This document shows positions 1-7,012 of a stretch of 8,792 bases of DNA, one piece after another. Under the pieces are notes generated by a model. That model did no database searches. It was not told the DNA's origin and saw only the letters and a program-made list of their open reading frames with translations. This DNA comes from an uncultured Methanomethylovorans sp. Lineage in GTDB: Archaea; Halobacteriota; Methanosarcinia; Methanosarcinales; Methanosarcinaceae. Within the stretch, counting starts at the first letter, position 1. Every line of letters starts with the position of its first letter. A program made the position numbers and the translations under genes. The stretch spans positions 1 through 8,792 of the forward strand of contig CALBTS010000856.1 in the NCBI GenBank assembly GCA_937968035.1, in the 5' to 3' direction.

Positions 1-22
1 GTAAGCATTCGGTCTGGCACAT
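1..22 (+). repeat. IS66 terminal inverted repeat, tnpC side
   Basis: The sequence begins GTAAGCATTCGGTCTGGCAC. It is the reverse complement of 2662-2683 with two mismatches (positions 9 and 17). The GTAA start is typical of IS66-family ends. Because the repeat starts at window base 1, the flanking target duplication is not visible. Confidence 0.93.
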
Positions 23-140
23 GTTGACAGCTGCCTGACCATTGGCTATATTGCCGCAGCTAGGTTTCAATACAACTTTCTTAGAGTTCTTTGATATTCT
101 GTAAAAAGTAGATGGAGTGTTCAACTTTTTCCAACAATCT

Positions 141-163
141 CCAATAATTATTGGATATCCAAT
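141..163. repeat. Two overlapping perfect palindromes at the tnpC stop
   Basis: CCAATAATTATTGG (141-154) and ATTGGATATCCAAT (150-163) are each perfect 14-bp palindromes sharing five bases, and they straddle the TAA stop of tnpC (148-150). They could form alternative small hairpins at the 3' end of the transposase mRNA or act as a protein site near the IS end. No T-run follows directly on the minus strand, so a classical terminator is not supported. A chance origin is possible. Confidence 0.5.
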
Positions 164-1842
164 GGAGCATATTGGAGCGCCTGGCCGGATTTCCAGTTAT
201 GAGGCAGTAGGTCTGCCAGGTCAAGGCTGTAATTGTTGTTGTAGTATGGGATCCGGGTCAGGACATCTGTCAGCCATTCCCGGGGGTTTACATCCAGGGC
301 TGCACAGCAGCCGAGCAGTGAGTACATTATGGCTGCATTCTCTGCCGCATCATGATTACCGCAAAACATGTAGTTTTTTCTCCCCAGAGCCAGAGGACGG
401 ATACTGTTCTCAACAAGGTTACTATCCATCTGGTAGCGTCCGTCAAGATGATATCTGGATAATCTGTGGAACAATTTATATGTGTATTGTAATGCCTTGC
501 TCATTCTGCCATCTGATAATGCCTTGGGCATGTAGCTGACGATCCATTTTTCAAAACCAAGGAGGATGGGATAAGCAAGTCTTGAACGTAGTTCTGCCCT
601 CTGCTGGTAATCGAGCCCCTGGTCATCAGCCATCGACTCCACTCCGTAGAGCAGGCTGATTTGTTCCAGGGCATACTCAGCTCCGGTTTTGTCCTCTTTC
701 AGTGCTTCGGTAAATTTTCGTCTTGCATGTGCCCAGCAACTCAGTAACAATACCCCCTTCTTATTCTCGTAGATAGAATAAACATCGTAACCGTCTGTCT
801 GTACTGCACCTTTGTAATTGTGGAGAAGTTCTATGACAACTTTCTGGGCACGTGATCCCTTGTCATAATGAAAGAATACCAGGTTCTTCATCACTGCCCT
901 GACCACCCACAGGTAGGCTTTTACCGCCCGATGCTTTTCATTATTGATAACCGGCACGGTGCTTTCATCGACCTGTATATAGTCACTCTCAAGCACTATC
1001 TCCTTTAACCTGTAATAGAGCGCCCTGAGAAGATCCCCACAACCGACGAACCAGTCGTTGACAGTTGATGCAGGTATCTTTATGCCCTCAAGCTTAAACA
1101 TTGCCAGTTGCCGGTGGAAAGGAAGATGATACATGTATTTGCCCATGATAAGTTCAGCAAGCAGACTGGCCCCGGCATTACTCCTTGGCAGGGGTAAAAG
1201 AGGAAGTGGTGCGATCTTAACGACTTTATCCCGGATCTCTTCACCACTTGATTCCTGCACCAGTTGAAGATCCTTCTTCATAGCATATTTCGGGCGTATG
1301 ATCCTTCGGACATAAAGCTCTCCGGGTTTATGTTCCAGCTGCTCGGTAACCTCTTCGCCTATACGAACCCAGTTCTCATCAATACCCTCCGGCTCGATGA
1401 CCTCTATCTCACGGCGCAGATGCTCCGGCAGAGGCATACGAACCGGCTGCTTCTTCTCTCTTTCTACCCTGGTGCGCTTATAGGTGATGATTTCAGTAGC
1501 TGAAGCCTTGATGACAGTCTCTTCTTCGGGCAGTATGTCAAGGCCTTCAAAGTCAAGCTTGCGCTGGGCAGGATCAGATGGGATGTACTTTTCACTCGAC
1601 GGCTTCCAGAACTTACGCCTTAGCCAGGCCAACTGATCGGTTAACTGTTTGATCTTATCTTCAAAGTTCTTTATTTTCTCACCCAAACGCGTGATCTTGA
1701 GATCCTTTTCCCTGATTATTGCTTCGTAGCGTTCCAGAGTCCCTCCATCTACTTGTCTTAGCTTGGACAGCTCCTGATAAAGCTCATCACGCTCTTGGAG
1801 AAGGGTCTCGATAAATGCGCTTTGATCAGGTGTATTTGACAC
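148..1842 (-). CDS. tnpC: IS66 family transposase TnpC (DDE enzyme)
   Basis: This 564-aa protein is the catalytic transposase of the element. Residues 1-75 are a charged, heptad-rich helical segment (probable coiled coil, the TnpC leucine-zipper region), followed by the conserved LAWLRRKFWKPSSEK stretch (71-85). The DDE catalytic domain spans roughly 220-500. D292 (in VDEST), D350 (in QTDGY) and E478 (in NLVENSIRP) are the expected triad, and CWAHARRKF (369-377) is the usual motif between them. The C-terminal helical segment NAAIMYSLLGCCAALDVNPREWL matches the IS66 C-terminal domain. The zinc-finger region (about 138-190) lacks the usual paired cysteines and has LPEHLRREIEVIEP instead, a form I associate with Bacteroidota IS66 copies. 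Length is normal and no frameshift is seen. The stop codon lies inside two nested palindromes (141-163). Confidence 0.96.
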   Translation of the reverse strand: MSNTPDQSAFIETLLQERDELYQELSKLRQVDGGTLERYEAIIREKDLKITRLGEKIKNFEDKIKQLTDQLAWLRRKFWKPSSEKYIPSDPAQRKLDFEGLDILPEEETVIKASATEIITYKRTRVEREKKQPVRMPLPEHLRREIEVIEPEGIDENWVRIGEEVTEQLEHKPGELYVRRIIRPKYAMKKDLQLVQESSGEEIRDKVVKIAPLPLLPLPRSNAGASLLAELIMGKYMYHLPFHRQLAMFKLEGIKIPASTVNDWFVGCGDLLRALYYRLKEIVLESDYIQVDESTVPVINNEKHRAVKAYLWVVRAVMKNLVFFHYDKGSRAQKVVIELLHNYKGAVQTDGYDVYSIYENKKGVLLLSCWAHARRKFTEALKEDKTGAEYALEQISLLYGVESMADDQGLDYQQRAELRSRLAYPILLGFEKWIVSYMPKALSDGRMSKALQYTYKLFHRLSRYHLDGRYQMDSNLVENSIRPLALGRKNYMFCGNHDAAENAAIMYSLLGCCAALDVNPREWLTDVLTRIPYYNNNYSLDLADLLPHNWKSGQALQYAPLDIQ

Positions 1843-1917
1843 AGTTCGTCTTGCTTGAAGTCTGAGCCAAAGATAACTCAGACAAAGCTACGTGATACCT
1901 AGCCTGGCCACTTTTAA

Positions 1918-2280
1918 TTAACTGAATGACTGATAGTTATTAACAACCCGACGGGTTTTTGAACACCTTGGTTTTACGTTTTCAACCATAGACATTAAAT
2001 CCTCCCAATCAATATTTATGGATCCGGTCGTCTCATCAAAAACCGGCAGCCTAAACCGTCCCGATTCAAGTTTCTTATGATAGATAACCAGTCCGGCGTA
2101 TTCCATGTGAAGGATCTTCATAACATTCTGATGACGGTTCATGAAGATAAAGACCCCTCCGTTGCGGACATCCTGGTTCATCAGTGAGTTAACCACACCA
2201 CTCAGGGTGTAAAAGCTTTTGCGCATATCTACCGGCAGAGGATACAAGTAATACCTCAGTGAGCTGTGAAGATGGAACAT
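1918..2280 (-). CDS. tnpB: IS66 family accessory protein TnpB (Orf2)
   Basis: This 120-aa protein has the recognisable IS66 Orf2 core: YYLYPLPVDMRKSFYTLSGVV (about 10-30), then GGVFIFMNRHQNVMKILHMEYAGLVIYHKKLESGRFRLP (about 41-79). Length agrees with the family (about 110-120 aa). TnpB is required with TnpA for efficient transposition of IS66 elements, although its biochemical role is unsettled. It starts 5 nt after the tnpA stop and is followed by a 75-nt gap before tnpC, so the three genes form one transcription unit. No defect is seen. Confidence 0.94.
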   Translation of the reverse strand: MFHLHSSLRYYLYPLPVDMRKSFYTLSGVVNSLMNQDVRNGGVFIFMNRHQNVMKILHMEYAGLVIYHKKLESGRFRLPVFDETTGSINIDWEDLMSMVENVKPRCSKTRRVVNNYQSFS

Positions 2281-2285
2281 GGGCC

Positions 2286-2615
2286 TCAGTCTAACAGGGA
2301 TACAAGTGAACGAAGTCCGGCCAGATCCAGGGTTTGTCTTATCCGAAGGGTGGTCCCGTTGGGATAGGTAATCTCCAACTGGTTATTGTCCATGCCGGGA
2401 GCAGGCTTCTGTCCAGAGGCTGGGTATACCGCTGATCCAGGTGCCCGGACAAGCAGCGGTATAAAGCGCCCGCCAGGGCCCTCCGTACGAAGCTTCTTCT
2501 GCCAGTAAAAAAATGTTGATGGTGCTATGCCTTCGTTGGTACAAAAACTTTTGACGCTTAATCCCGACTCCTTCTGCCGCTCCAAGATAACGGCCATCTT
2601 TGAACTGCTTAACAT
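2286..2615 (-). CDS. tnpA: IS66 family accessory protein TnpA (Orf1)
   Basis: This 109-aa protein has an N-terminal helix-turn-helix region: residues 8-42 contain AVILERQKESGLSVKSFC, then APSTFFYWQKKLR, the SxxxFCxxxxIxxSTFYxWxKKLR signature of IS66 Orf1 proteins. The C-terminal half (LEITYPNGTTLRIRQTLDLAGLRSLVSLL) matches the usual I/V-x-xPNGxxLRI ending of the family. It is the first gene of the IS operon, 46 nt inside the right inverted repeat. The ATG at 2615 is chosen; an internal ATG at residue 7 is a possible alternative. The protein probably binds DNA, but IS66 TnpA has no established catalytic role. Confidence 0.93.
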   Translation of the reverse strand: MLSSSKMAVILERQKESGLSVKSFCTNEGIAPSTFFYWQKKLRTEGPGGRFIPLLVRAPGSAVYPASGQKPAPGMDNNQLEITYPNGTTLRIRQTLDLAGLRSLVSLLD

Positions 2616-2661
2616 TGATTTTTTGCCGGGGAAGATAATCGGATCCTTCCGTTAGCAAAAT

Positions 2662-2683
2662 ATGTGGCAGACCGGATGCTTAC
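2662..2683 (-). repeat. IS66 terminal inverted repeat, tnpA side
   Basis: Read on the minus strand this begins GTAAGCATCCGGTCTGCCAC and pairs with bases 1-22 at 20 of 22 positions. The base after it (2684) is the first base of an in-frame codon of the interrupted histidine phosphatase gene, which fixes the right boundary of the element. Confidence 0.93.
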
Positions 2684-2986
2684 GGTGAATCATGTGCTGA
2701 TGTTTATGACAGGGTAAGTGATTTTTTTGGGACCCTTCATCGCGATTTTGCAAAGGAGGACTTTCCCGAAAACGCGGTTATTATTACTCACGGGATGACT
2801 CTCAGACTATTCCTGATGAGATGGTATCACTGGAGTGTCGAAAAGTTTGAATCCTACGGAAATCCGGAGAATTGCCAGATTGTAGTCCTGGAGCGAAATG
2901 AGTCCGATAAGTTTGATCTCAAGAGTGAATTAAGGCAACATTCGGTTAAGCATATCTATAAAAGGAATAACATTATAGGTCAATGA
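2684..2986 (+). pseudogene. Histidine phosphatase (phosphoglycerate mutase-like), 3' remnant cut by IS66
   Basis: Reading in frame from the first base after the IS gives about 100 residues. They begin GESCADVYDRVSDFF and continue through ENAVIITHGMTLRLFLMRWYHW to a TGA at 2984-2986. GES...DVYDRV and the THG motif (second catalytic histidine) are hallmarks of the histidine phosphatase/phosphoglycerate mutase superfamily, and the segment LRLFLMRWYHWSVEKFE is typical of Bacteroidota members. The N-terminal half with the phospho-accepting RHG motif is missing; intact relatives are about 200 aa. The 5' part presumably lies left of base 1. The ATG at 2795 would give only a 63-aa product without the first catalytic half, so I call this broken. 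The gene is convergent with the radical SAM operon, with only 10 nt between stops. Confidence 0.88.
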
Positions 2987-2996
2987 TAGAATATAA

Positions 2997-4211
2997 TTAT
3001 CGAATATTCTCTAACACCTTGCAAGCAGACTTTGATAGAGTTTTGTTCGCAGTTGAATTAATCGTTTTACGAGCAAAATATTTGGCATTATCCAAATCTC
3101 CAATTTTTAAATAGTAATATGCGCGTAAAAGATTATAAGAAGCATTTTGTGTTGAAAGTTTATTAAATAAATCCGAGATATTATCCAGTTCATCAGATTC
3201 CAAAGAGGAATAAATTCTTTCCACAATGTTATCATAAGTGTTATCAAAAGGAAATGAACTCTGATAAGATAAACAATCACCCCAGCACGATTGATTCTTT
3301 GCAAACTCGCATTGCATGCATTTTCCGAAAATATTTGGGGTTAAATATCTTTCATCCCAAAAAAGCTTCAGATAATCATATGCCTCTTTGAGAGTTTCAA
3401 AATCTGTCAGCTTTAAGCGATTTTCAGTGCTAACTGCAAAGCATCTGAAAATACTTAAATCAGGAGAAATATCAAAGGCAAGAGTACACTTGCCGATATA
3501 ATTGATTATGGATGGCTGCAATAAAGAGACTCGACCTAATTGTTCATTTGAAAAGAAGCACTTAGGTAGCATACAATCCATTTCTATACGAACATTAAGT
3601 TTTGATGCCTGTTCAATGAAATCTACCATCCTTTGTGAGATAAGACCCAGATCATCAGGGACTAGCAATTTACTGTTCTTAATCCCAAAGGTTGGTTTTG
3701 CAATGGCCAGCCGTAATGTGGCAATCCCATATTCTTGGCAATAATTTACTATTTCTTCATAATTAAAATCCTTTCTGAAAATATTAAATCCAATTGAAGT
3801 CGGTATTCCAAATTGGATTGCATCTACGATATTTTGATGAACCAACTCATATTGCTTCAAGCTTTTATAATCCTGTTTTTCGTTAACATTGAACAGTAAA
3901 GATAATTTTCTATGAAACGGTTTAAGTTCCTGTAATTTTTCTGGTTTAAAGACCCCTCCTGTAAATACTGTATATGATTTTACTTTTTGCGATTCATTCA
4001 ATTTATTTATCAAAAAATTTAAATCATCATATAGAAAAGGTTCACCACCGATTATATTTATTATTTGTGATGTTTTATCTTTTTTTAGATAACGTAATAC
4101 TACGTCCAGGCTCTCACGAGACATTTTATTCGTAGCGATATTGTCCATCTCATGACTTGCAAAGCAATACGGGCATGAATTTGAACATTTGTCAATAATA
4201 ATCAGATTCAT
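2997..4211 (-). CDS. Radical SAM/SPASM protein with helical C-terminal extension
   Basis: This 404-aa protein starts almost directly with the radical SAM barrel: C9, C13 and C16 form CxxxCxxC (CSNSCPYCFA) for the SAM-bound 4Fe-4S cluster, and GGEP is at 55-58. A SPASM-like auxiliary-cluster region follows with C242, C257, C298, C301, C309 and C313 (Cx2Cx7Cx3C). The usual final cysteine shortly after is absent; the next is C397. Residues about 335-404 form a helical tail with a TPR-like stretch (SYNLLRAYYYLKIGDLDNAK). The ATG at 4211 is the only sensible start because an in-frame TAA lies just upstream. It is the last gene of the operon, 28 nt after the PHP-like gene. SPASM radical SAM proteins usually modify peptides or proteins (thioether, C-C or epimerisation chemistry); the specific reaction here is unknown. 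It could instead be a partner or chaperone-like maturase for another substrate. Confidence 0.9.
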   Translation of the reverse strand: MNLIIIDKCSNSCPYCFASHEMDNIATNKMSRESLDVVLRYLKKDKTSQIINIIGGEPFLYDDLNFLINKLNESQKVKSYTVFTGGVFKPEKLQELKPFHRKLSLLFNVNEKQDYKSLKQYELVHQNIVDAIQFGIPTSIGFNIFRKDFNYEEIVNYCQEYGIATLRLAIAKPTFGIKNSKLLVPDDLGLISQRMVDFIEQASKLNVRIEMDCMLPKCFFSNEQLGRVSLLQPSIINYIGKCTLAFDISPDLSIFRCFAVSTENRLKLTDFETLKEAYDYLKLFWDERYLTPNIFGKCMQCEFAKNQSCWGDCLSYQSSFPFDNTYDNIVERIYSSLESDELDNISDLFNKLSTQNASYNLLRAYYYLKIGDLDNAKYFARKTINSTANKTLSKSACKVLENIR

Positions 4212-4239
4212 AAGTTGAGTATTTTAAAATTCCAGAGCT

Positions 4240-4494
4240 TTAAACAGATCGAAAACGATTAACATATACATCAATTTTTCTTGTACTGTCAACTCTGGGG
4301 CCAATATAATGGTTATGCTTTATTACCTCATTGAGATATGCATCATGATACTGCATGTCTCCAAAATGATCACAGATACTTGTTATTTCCGCACACTGTG
4401 TTACTCCAATTTTACCATCAGTTTGAACATGCATTACGAACCCATCATCATGAGAGAAAATAGTATGAATATGTAAATCCCGTTTTGGTTTCAC
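4240..4494 (-). CDS. Short PHP-like protein (DxHxH motif)
   Basis: With a GTG start at 4494 this is an 84-aa protein beginning MKPKRDLHIHTIFSHDDG. DLHIHT...S..DG is the first metal-binding motif of PHP phosphoesterases, and EITSICDHFGDM resembles the second one (I-x-DH). PHP enzymes are usually 200 aa or longer and need further His/Asp motifs, which are absent, so this is a truncated relative, a small stand-alone metal-binding protein, or a remnant. I prefer the GTG because it overlaps the TGA of the upstream radical SAM gene as GTGA, a usual coupling junction, and lies just before the PHP motif. An ATG at 4524 would give 94 aa and a 34-nt overlap. The reading frame is otherwise intact and lies inside an operon of modification enzymes. 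Its function is unknown; metal-dependent hydrolysis is only a family-based guess. Confidence 0.65.
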   Translation of the reverse strand: MKPKRDLHIHTIFSHDDGFVMHVQTDGKIGVTQCAEITSICDHFGDMQYHDAYLNEVIKHNHYIGPRVDSTRKIDVYVNRFRSV

Positions 4495-5237
4495 GAGCCT
4501 AAAATGCCTTTGCATCTTTTGCATATCTCTAAATTATATCTTTTCCTCATGATATCATTTCTGAGTTTAACATATTCAGGATTGTTCCAGATTTCAGATA
4601 TAGATTTTAAATTAATATTGCCAAATTTTACTGATGAAAAGTAGTCATTACAACATAAAATCGCATCCCCTACGTAATCGAAAGTAAGTTGGTTCACTAA
4701 ATTACAATTGTCTTCGTCATGTGTCATCACATTTGAGATATCAAGACTTCCACCTCTGTTGTTAAATATCTTGCTTTGAGATTTATTATAATACTCTTTA
4801 TAGTAATCTATCACGAGGATTGTCCTGAAATCGTCTGCACGATTCTGCTCAATGTATTTCATTGTTGTAGTAACGATTTTCGGTGTTGCTTTGGAATGTT
4901 TTGAAATCACCAAAAAATCAAGCCCGGCATTTCTTAGATCCAAATAGATCTGTTTGGTTAAATAATCACCATTGGTGTAGAGTTTTACAAATGATCGGGG
5001 CAGTTTTATCTTAATATAGGAAACAAAGGATACAATCCGTTTATCTGATAATGGTTCTCCAAACAAATGAGGTGATATTATCCCATCAAAATTGATTTCA
5101 CTTAGAGAGTCGATAATTCTATGAAAAATACTATCCTCCATCAATTCTGCAGGCCTGGTATAAACAGAATTCGGGCAATATGGGCATTTTCTGTTGCAGT
5201 AACTTGTTGTTTCTATGTCGACCTGTTCCAGTTTCAT
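4491..5237 (-). CDS. Radical SAM protein with reduced SPASM/Twitch domain
   Basis: This is a compact 248-aa radical SAM protein. The N-terminal IETTSYCNRKCPYCPNS carries C14, C18 and C21 (CxxxCxxC), followed by HLFGEPLSD (58-65), the GEP region that positions SAM. Near the C-terminus, C178, C195 or C196, C239 and C242 lie in the common layout 'LTFDYVGDAILCCNDY...FGNINLKSISEIWNNPEY...CKRCKG'. This is typical of short SPASM/Twitch domains that bind one auxiliary cluster. The barrel is shorter than in most stand-alone enzymes. It starts 3 nt after the stop of the 290-aa gene and its stop overlaps the following PHP-like frame. It is one of three distinct radical SAM genes in the operon, so a second or third modification of a common product is likely, but the substrate is not identifiable from sequence alone. 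Confidence 0.9.
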   Translation of the reverse strand: MKLEQVDIETTSYCNRKCPYCPNSVYTRPAELMEDSIFHRIIDSLSEINFDGIISPHLFGEPLSDKRIVSFVSYIKIKLPRSFVKLYTNGDYLTKQIYLDLRNAGLDFLVISKHSKATPKIVTTTMKYIEQNRADDFRTILVIDYYKEYYNKSQSKIFNNRGGSLDISNVMTHDEDNCNLVNQLTFDYVGDAILCCNDYFSSVKFGNINLKSISEIWNNPEYVKLRNDIMRKRYNLEICKRCKGILGS

Positions 5238-5240
5238 AGT

Positions 5241-6113
5241 TTATTGAAAGCTTGAAACGTAATCAGTAAATAATGGAACAAAATTCCCGGTAGATGTCAA
5301 CAGAGCATACACGTCCAGTTTTGAATGTGGAACGGTTTTAAAATTATAATGCCGTAACAGTACATTTATCTGGCCCATAAACAATGAGTTATTGACATGC
5401 GCAAATGGCATCCAGTTTATAGCATTATGGTAGTATTCAGCCAAAAGGTCAAAGAAGTGATTTTTTGATTGGTCTAGTGTTACCAGTCTGCACATTATGC
5501 CGGCCACGTTCTCCATGTATATCAAATATTCATCATCAACAGGATGGTTTAATCTGAAATATCCATTTTTGTAAAACTTGAAGTGATGATCCAGAGGATT
5601 ATTCCCGGATGATTCAACTAAACAGTGACAATTGAAAGGGCCACGCTGTCCATTTGATTTATTGAAATCAAGTCTTCTTTTCTCATTGCAATACAAAGGG
5701 GCAAAGTAATTTTCACTGGAAATGAACTTTAATTCTTCTCTATTGACTCTTAACATGTCGCAGGCTGGATGACTCACCTTTTCCTGTCTCAAGTCTAATC
5801 TGAGTTTTCCGGGAAACGAGTCTCTTTCGTCCCAATTATTATTTCCACCTGAGCGTGATCTGAAATATCCTTTTATTTTATAAGGTCTGTTTAAATTAGC
5901 CCCAAGACATGCCAACCTGTGTTGCTTTCTAAGCATATCAGGATAAGATGAGCCATGCGAATTCAGGAACCAATTATAAAAATAGTTATGGGCATCTGCC
6001 TGATTCAATAAATAATTAATGTCGTATTCATTGCCCGCATCGGTAGGCAGCCTTCTTAAAAAGTCCCTGCTCCAATGAGGATTTAATAGTTCTTCCAGAG
6101 CCGTCGGGTACAT
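5241..6113 (-). CDS. Protein of unrecognised family, degenerate Fic-like C-terminus
   Basis: I do not recognise this 290-aa protein with certainty. It is soluble, without signal peptide or membrane segment. Residues 225-260 (AEYYHNAINWMPFAHVNNSL then FMGQINVLLRHYNF) resemble the region around the Fic core HPFxxGNGRxxR...N.LL. Here the catalytic His is replaced by Met (M235), and GNGR is replaced by residues of VNNSL. If related to Fic, it would be inactive in ordinary AMP transfer or use other chemistry. Cysteines and histidines cluster at NCHCLVESSGNNPLDHHF (161-178), which could bind a metal. The ATG at 6113 follows the ATP-grasp stop directly (TAAATG), so the two are very probably translationally coupled, and the radical SAM gene follows 3 nt later. 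It may be a partner or transferase of the maturation complex, by inference from context only. Confidence 0.8.
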   Translation of the reverse strand: MYPTALEELLNPHWSRDFLRRLPTDAGNEYDINYLLNQADAHNYFYNWFLNSHGSSYPDMLRKQHRLACLGANLNRPYKIKGYFRSRSGGNNNWDERDSFPGKLRLDLRQEKVSHPACDMLRVNREELKFISSENYFAPLYCNEKRRLDFNKSNGQRGPFNCHCLVESSGNNPLDHHFKFYKNGYFRLNHPVDDEYLIYMENVAGIMCRLVTLDQSKNHFFDLLAEYYHNAINWMPFAHVNNSLFMGQINVLLRHYNFKTVPHSKLDVYALLTSTGNFVPLFTDYVSSFQ

Positions 6114-6947
6114 TTATTGTTTCTTATCTATGCGTTTTAACAATATTTCATTAATTAGTCTGCAATCCTGCTCAAAATTAACTAATCCCGGACCAGTGTT
6201 ACACTCTAATACCTTCCAGTTGTCATTTTCATCCAGTATCCAGTCTGTTCCAATGACATCAGCACCTATAGCTGATGCAAAATCTGCTGTCATTTCCAAT
6301 AGTTGCTTTGGGGCATCGTAGCTGATAACTTCAGCAGGATTTACATTTGCCTTCCAGTGATTTGGCTTTCTTTCTATGCATTTCATCTGCCCTCCAATGT
6401 AGAGACATCTTATATCGACTTTATAGTTTATATAAGGTTCAATTGTTATTGGCTCATTCAGAAGTACTGCCGTGTCAATAAAATCTCTCCATGTTTCACT
6501 GTTTCTGACTAACATTTTCCCGTATCCCATGTGATAATTGCCTAATTTGCAGACGCATGGGAGGTCAGGTTCTATAAAATCCAGAGTTGATTTACCAAAT
6601 GATGAAATCTGTTTTTGCAGGACTGGCATTTTCGCTTTAAATAGAGCATAATACATTGAAAGATTAGATGAACAGTTTAGGGTGACATCAGGATGATTTA
6701 TACAGGTAACATCAGAGAGTTTAATTATTTCGAGTATATATTTTTGTTTTTCTGAATTGGATTCAAATTGCCCCCTCCAGATTATACCATCAATCTTTAC
6801 CCAGGAAAAGTCCTTCCTGAGATAGAAAAGGCCTTTATTATGAACATGGTATATATTGACTTTGGAATAATCTTTTTCACAGTATAATGTAACGCCAGGA
6901 TCAACTACCCATGTTTCCTCTCCTAAAACTAAAATGTTGATCTCCAT
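6114..6947 (-). CDS. ATP-grasp ligase, RimK-like peptide maturase
   Basis: With the ATG at 6947 this is a 277-aa protein (MEINILVLGEE...). The N-terminal about 95 residues form the pre-ATP-grasp domain. The ATP-binding part includes K134 (CVCKLG) and the flexible glycine-containing loop NYHMGYGKM (137-145). It continues with E170 (TIEPYI), D178 and R180 (KVDIRCLYIGG), and the metal ligands D235 (GTDWIL), E248 and N250 (LECNTGPG). All expected residues are present, so it should be active. ATP-grasp enzymes activate a carboxylate as acyl-phosphate and join it to an amine, hydroxyl or thiol; in RiPP systems this makes side-chain esters or amides, or adds an amino acid. A longer form starting with TTG at 6986 (290 aa) is possible but its extra residues do not look like the family. 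It sits between a SPASM radical SAM gene and the 290-aa protein, as in grasp-with-spasm-type clusters. Confidence 0.9.
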   Translation of the reverse strand: MEINILVLGEETWVVDPGVTLYCEKDYSKVNIYHVHNKGLFYLRKDFSWVKIDGIIWRGQFESNSEKQKYILEIIKLSDVTCINHPDVTLNCSSNLSMYYALFKAKMPVLQKQISSFGKSTLDFIEPDLPCVCKLGNYHMGYGKMLVRNSETWRDFIDTAVLLNEPITIEPYINYKVDIRCLYIGGQMKCIERKPNHWKANVNPAEVISYDAPKQLLEMTADFASAIGADVIGTDWILDENDNWKVLECNTGPGLVNFEQDCRLINEILLKRIDKKQ

Positions 6948-6951
6948 CACG

Positions 6952-7008
6952 TTAATAGCTGAATTTAATGGAGATCCCACTAGCAATTATTTCATAAATT
7001 GGTTTCAT
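6952..7008 (-). other. Mini-ORF between radical SAM and ATP-grasp genes
   Basis: An ATG at 7008 opens an 18-codon frame, MKPIYEIIASGISIKFSY, ending in TAA at 6952. It starts 4 nt after the stop of the radical SAM gene and ends 4 nt before the preferred ATG of the ATP-grasp gene, so it fills the junction exactly. It may be a tiny gene, a translational-coupling ORF that carries ribosomes to the ligase start, or accident. No homology can be claimed. Confidence 0.3.
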
Positions 7009-7012
7009 ATAA

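Larger units (their letters stand above)
1..2683 (-). mobile_element. Complete IS66-family insertion sequence
   Basis: The element is bounded by imperfect inverted repeats starting GTAAGCAT at base 1 and ending ATGCTTAC at base 2683; the outer 22 bases match at 20 positions. Inside lie the three genes typical of IS66, tnpA, tnpB and tnpC in that order on the minus strand, all open from start to stop. IS66 elements normally duplicate 8 bp of target. The right flank would be GGTGAATC (2684-2691), but the left copy would lie before base 1 and cannot be seen. The element sits in a histidine phosphatase gene whose 3' half follows in frame. With the DDE residues, all three frames and both ends present, it may still be able to move. 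The element looks less AT-rich than the operon to its right. Confidence 0.95.

Noticed and set aside
117..539. 140-codon plus-strand frame antisense to tnpC
   Set aside because: It lies opposite the conserved tnpC C-terminus, and its Cys/Ser/Gly-rich translation is a by-product of the transposase codons.
2383..2658. 91-codon minus-strand frame overlapping tnpA
   Set aside because: It is the shifted frame of tnpA, has no IS66 features, and crosses most of the tnpA coding sequence.
2631..2659. Bacteroidota-like promoter before tnpA (TTTG, 18 nt, TATCTTC on the minus strand)
   Set aside because: The -7 word is a poor match and spacing is short; it would leave only a very short leader. It is not strong enough to list.
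2795..2986. 63-codon plus-strand frame as an independent gene
   Set aside because: The homology to histidine phosphatases continues upstream in frame to 2684, so it is the tail of the interrupted gene, not a separate small gene.
2988..3010. Inverted repeat AGAATAT/ATATTCT at the convergent gene ends
   Set aside because: A 7-base AT-rich stem with a 9-base loop and no T-run is too weak to call a terminator.
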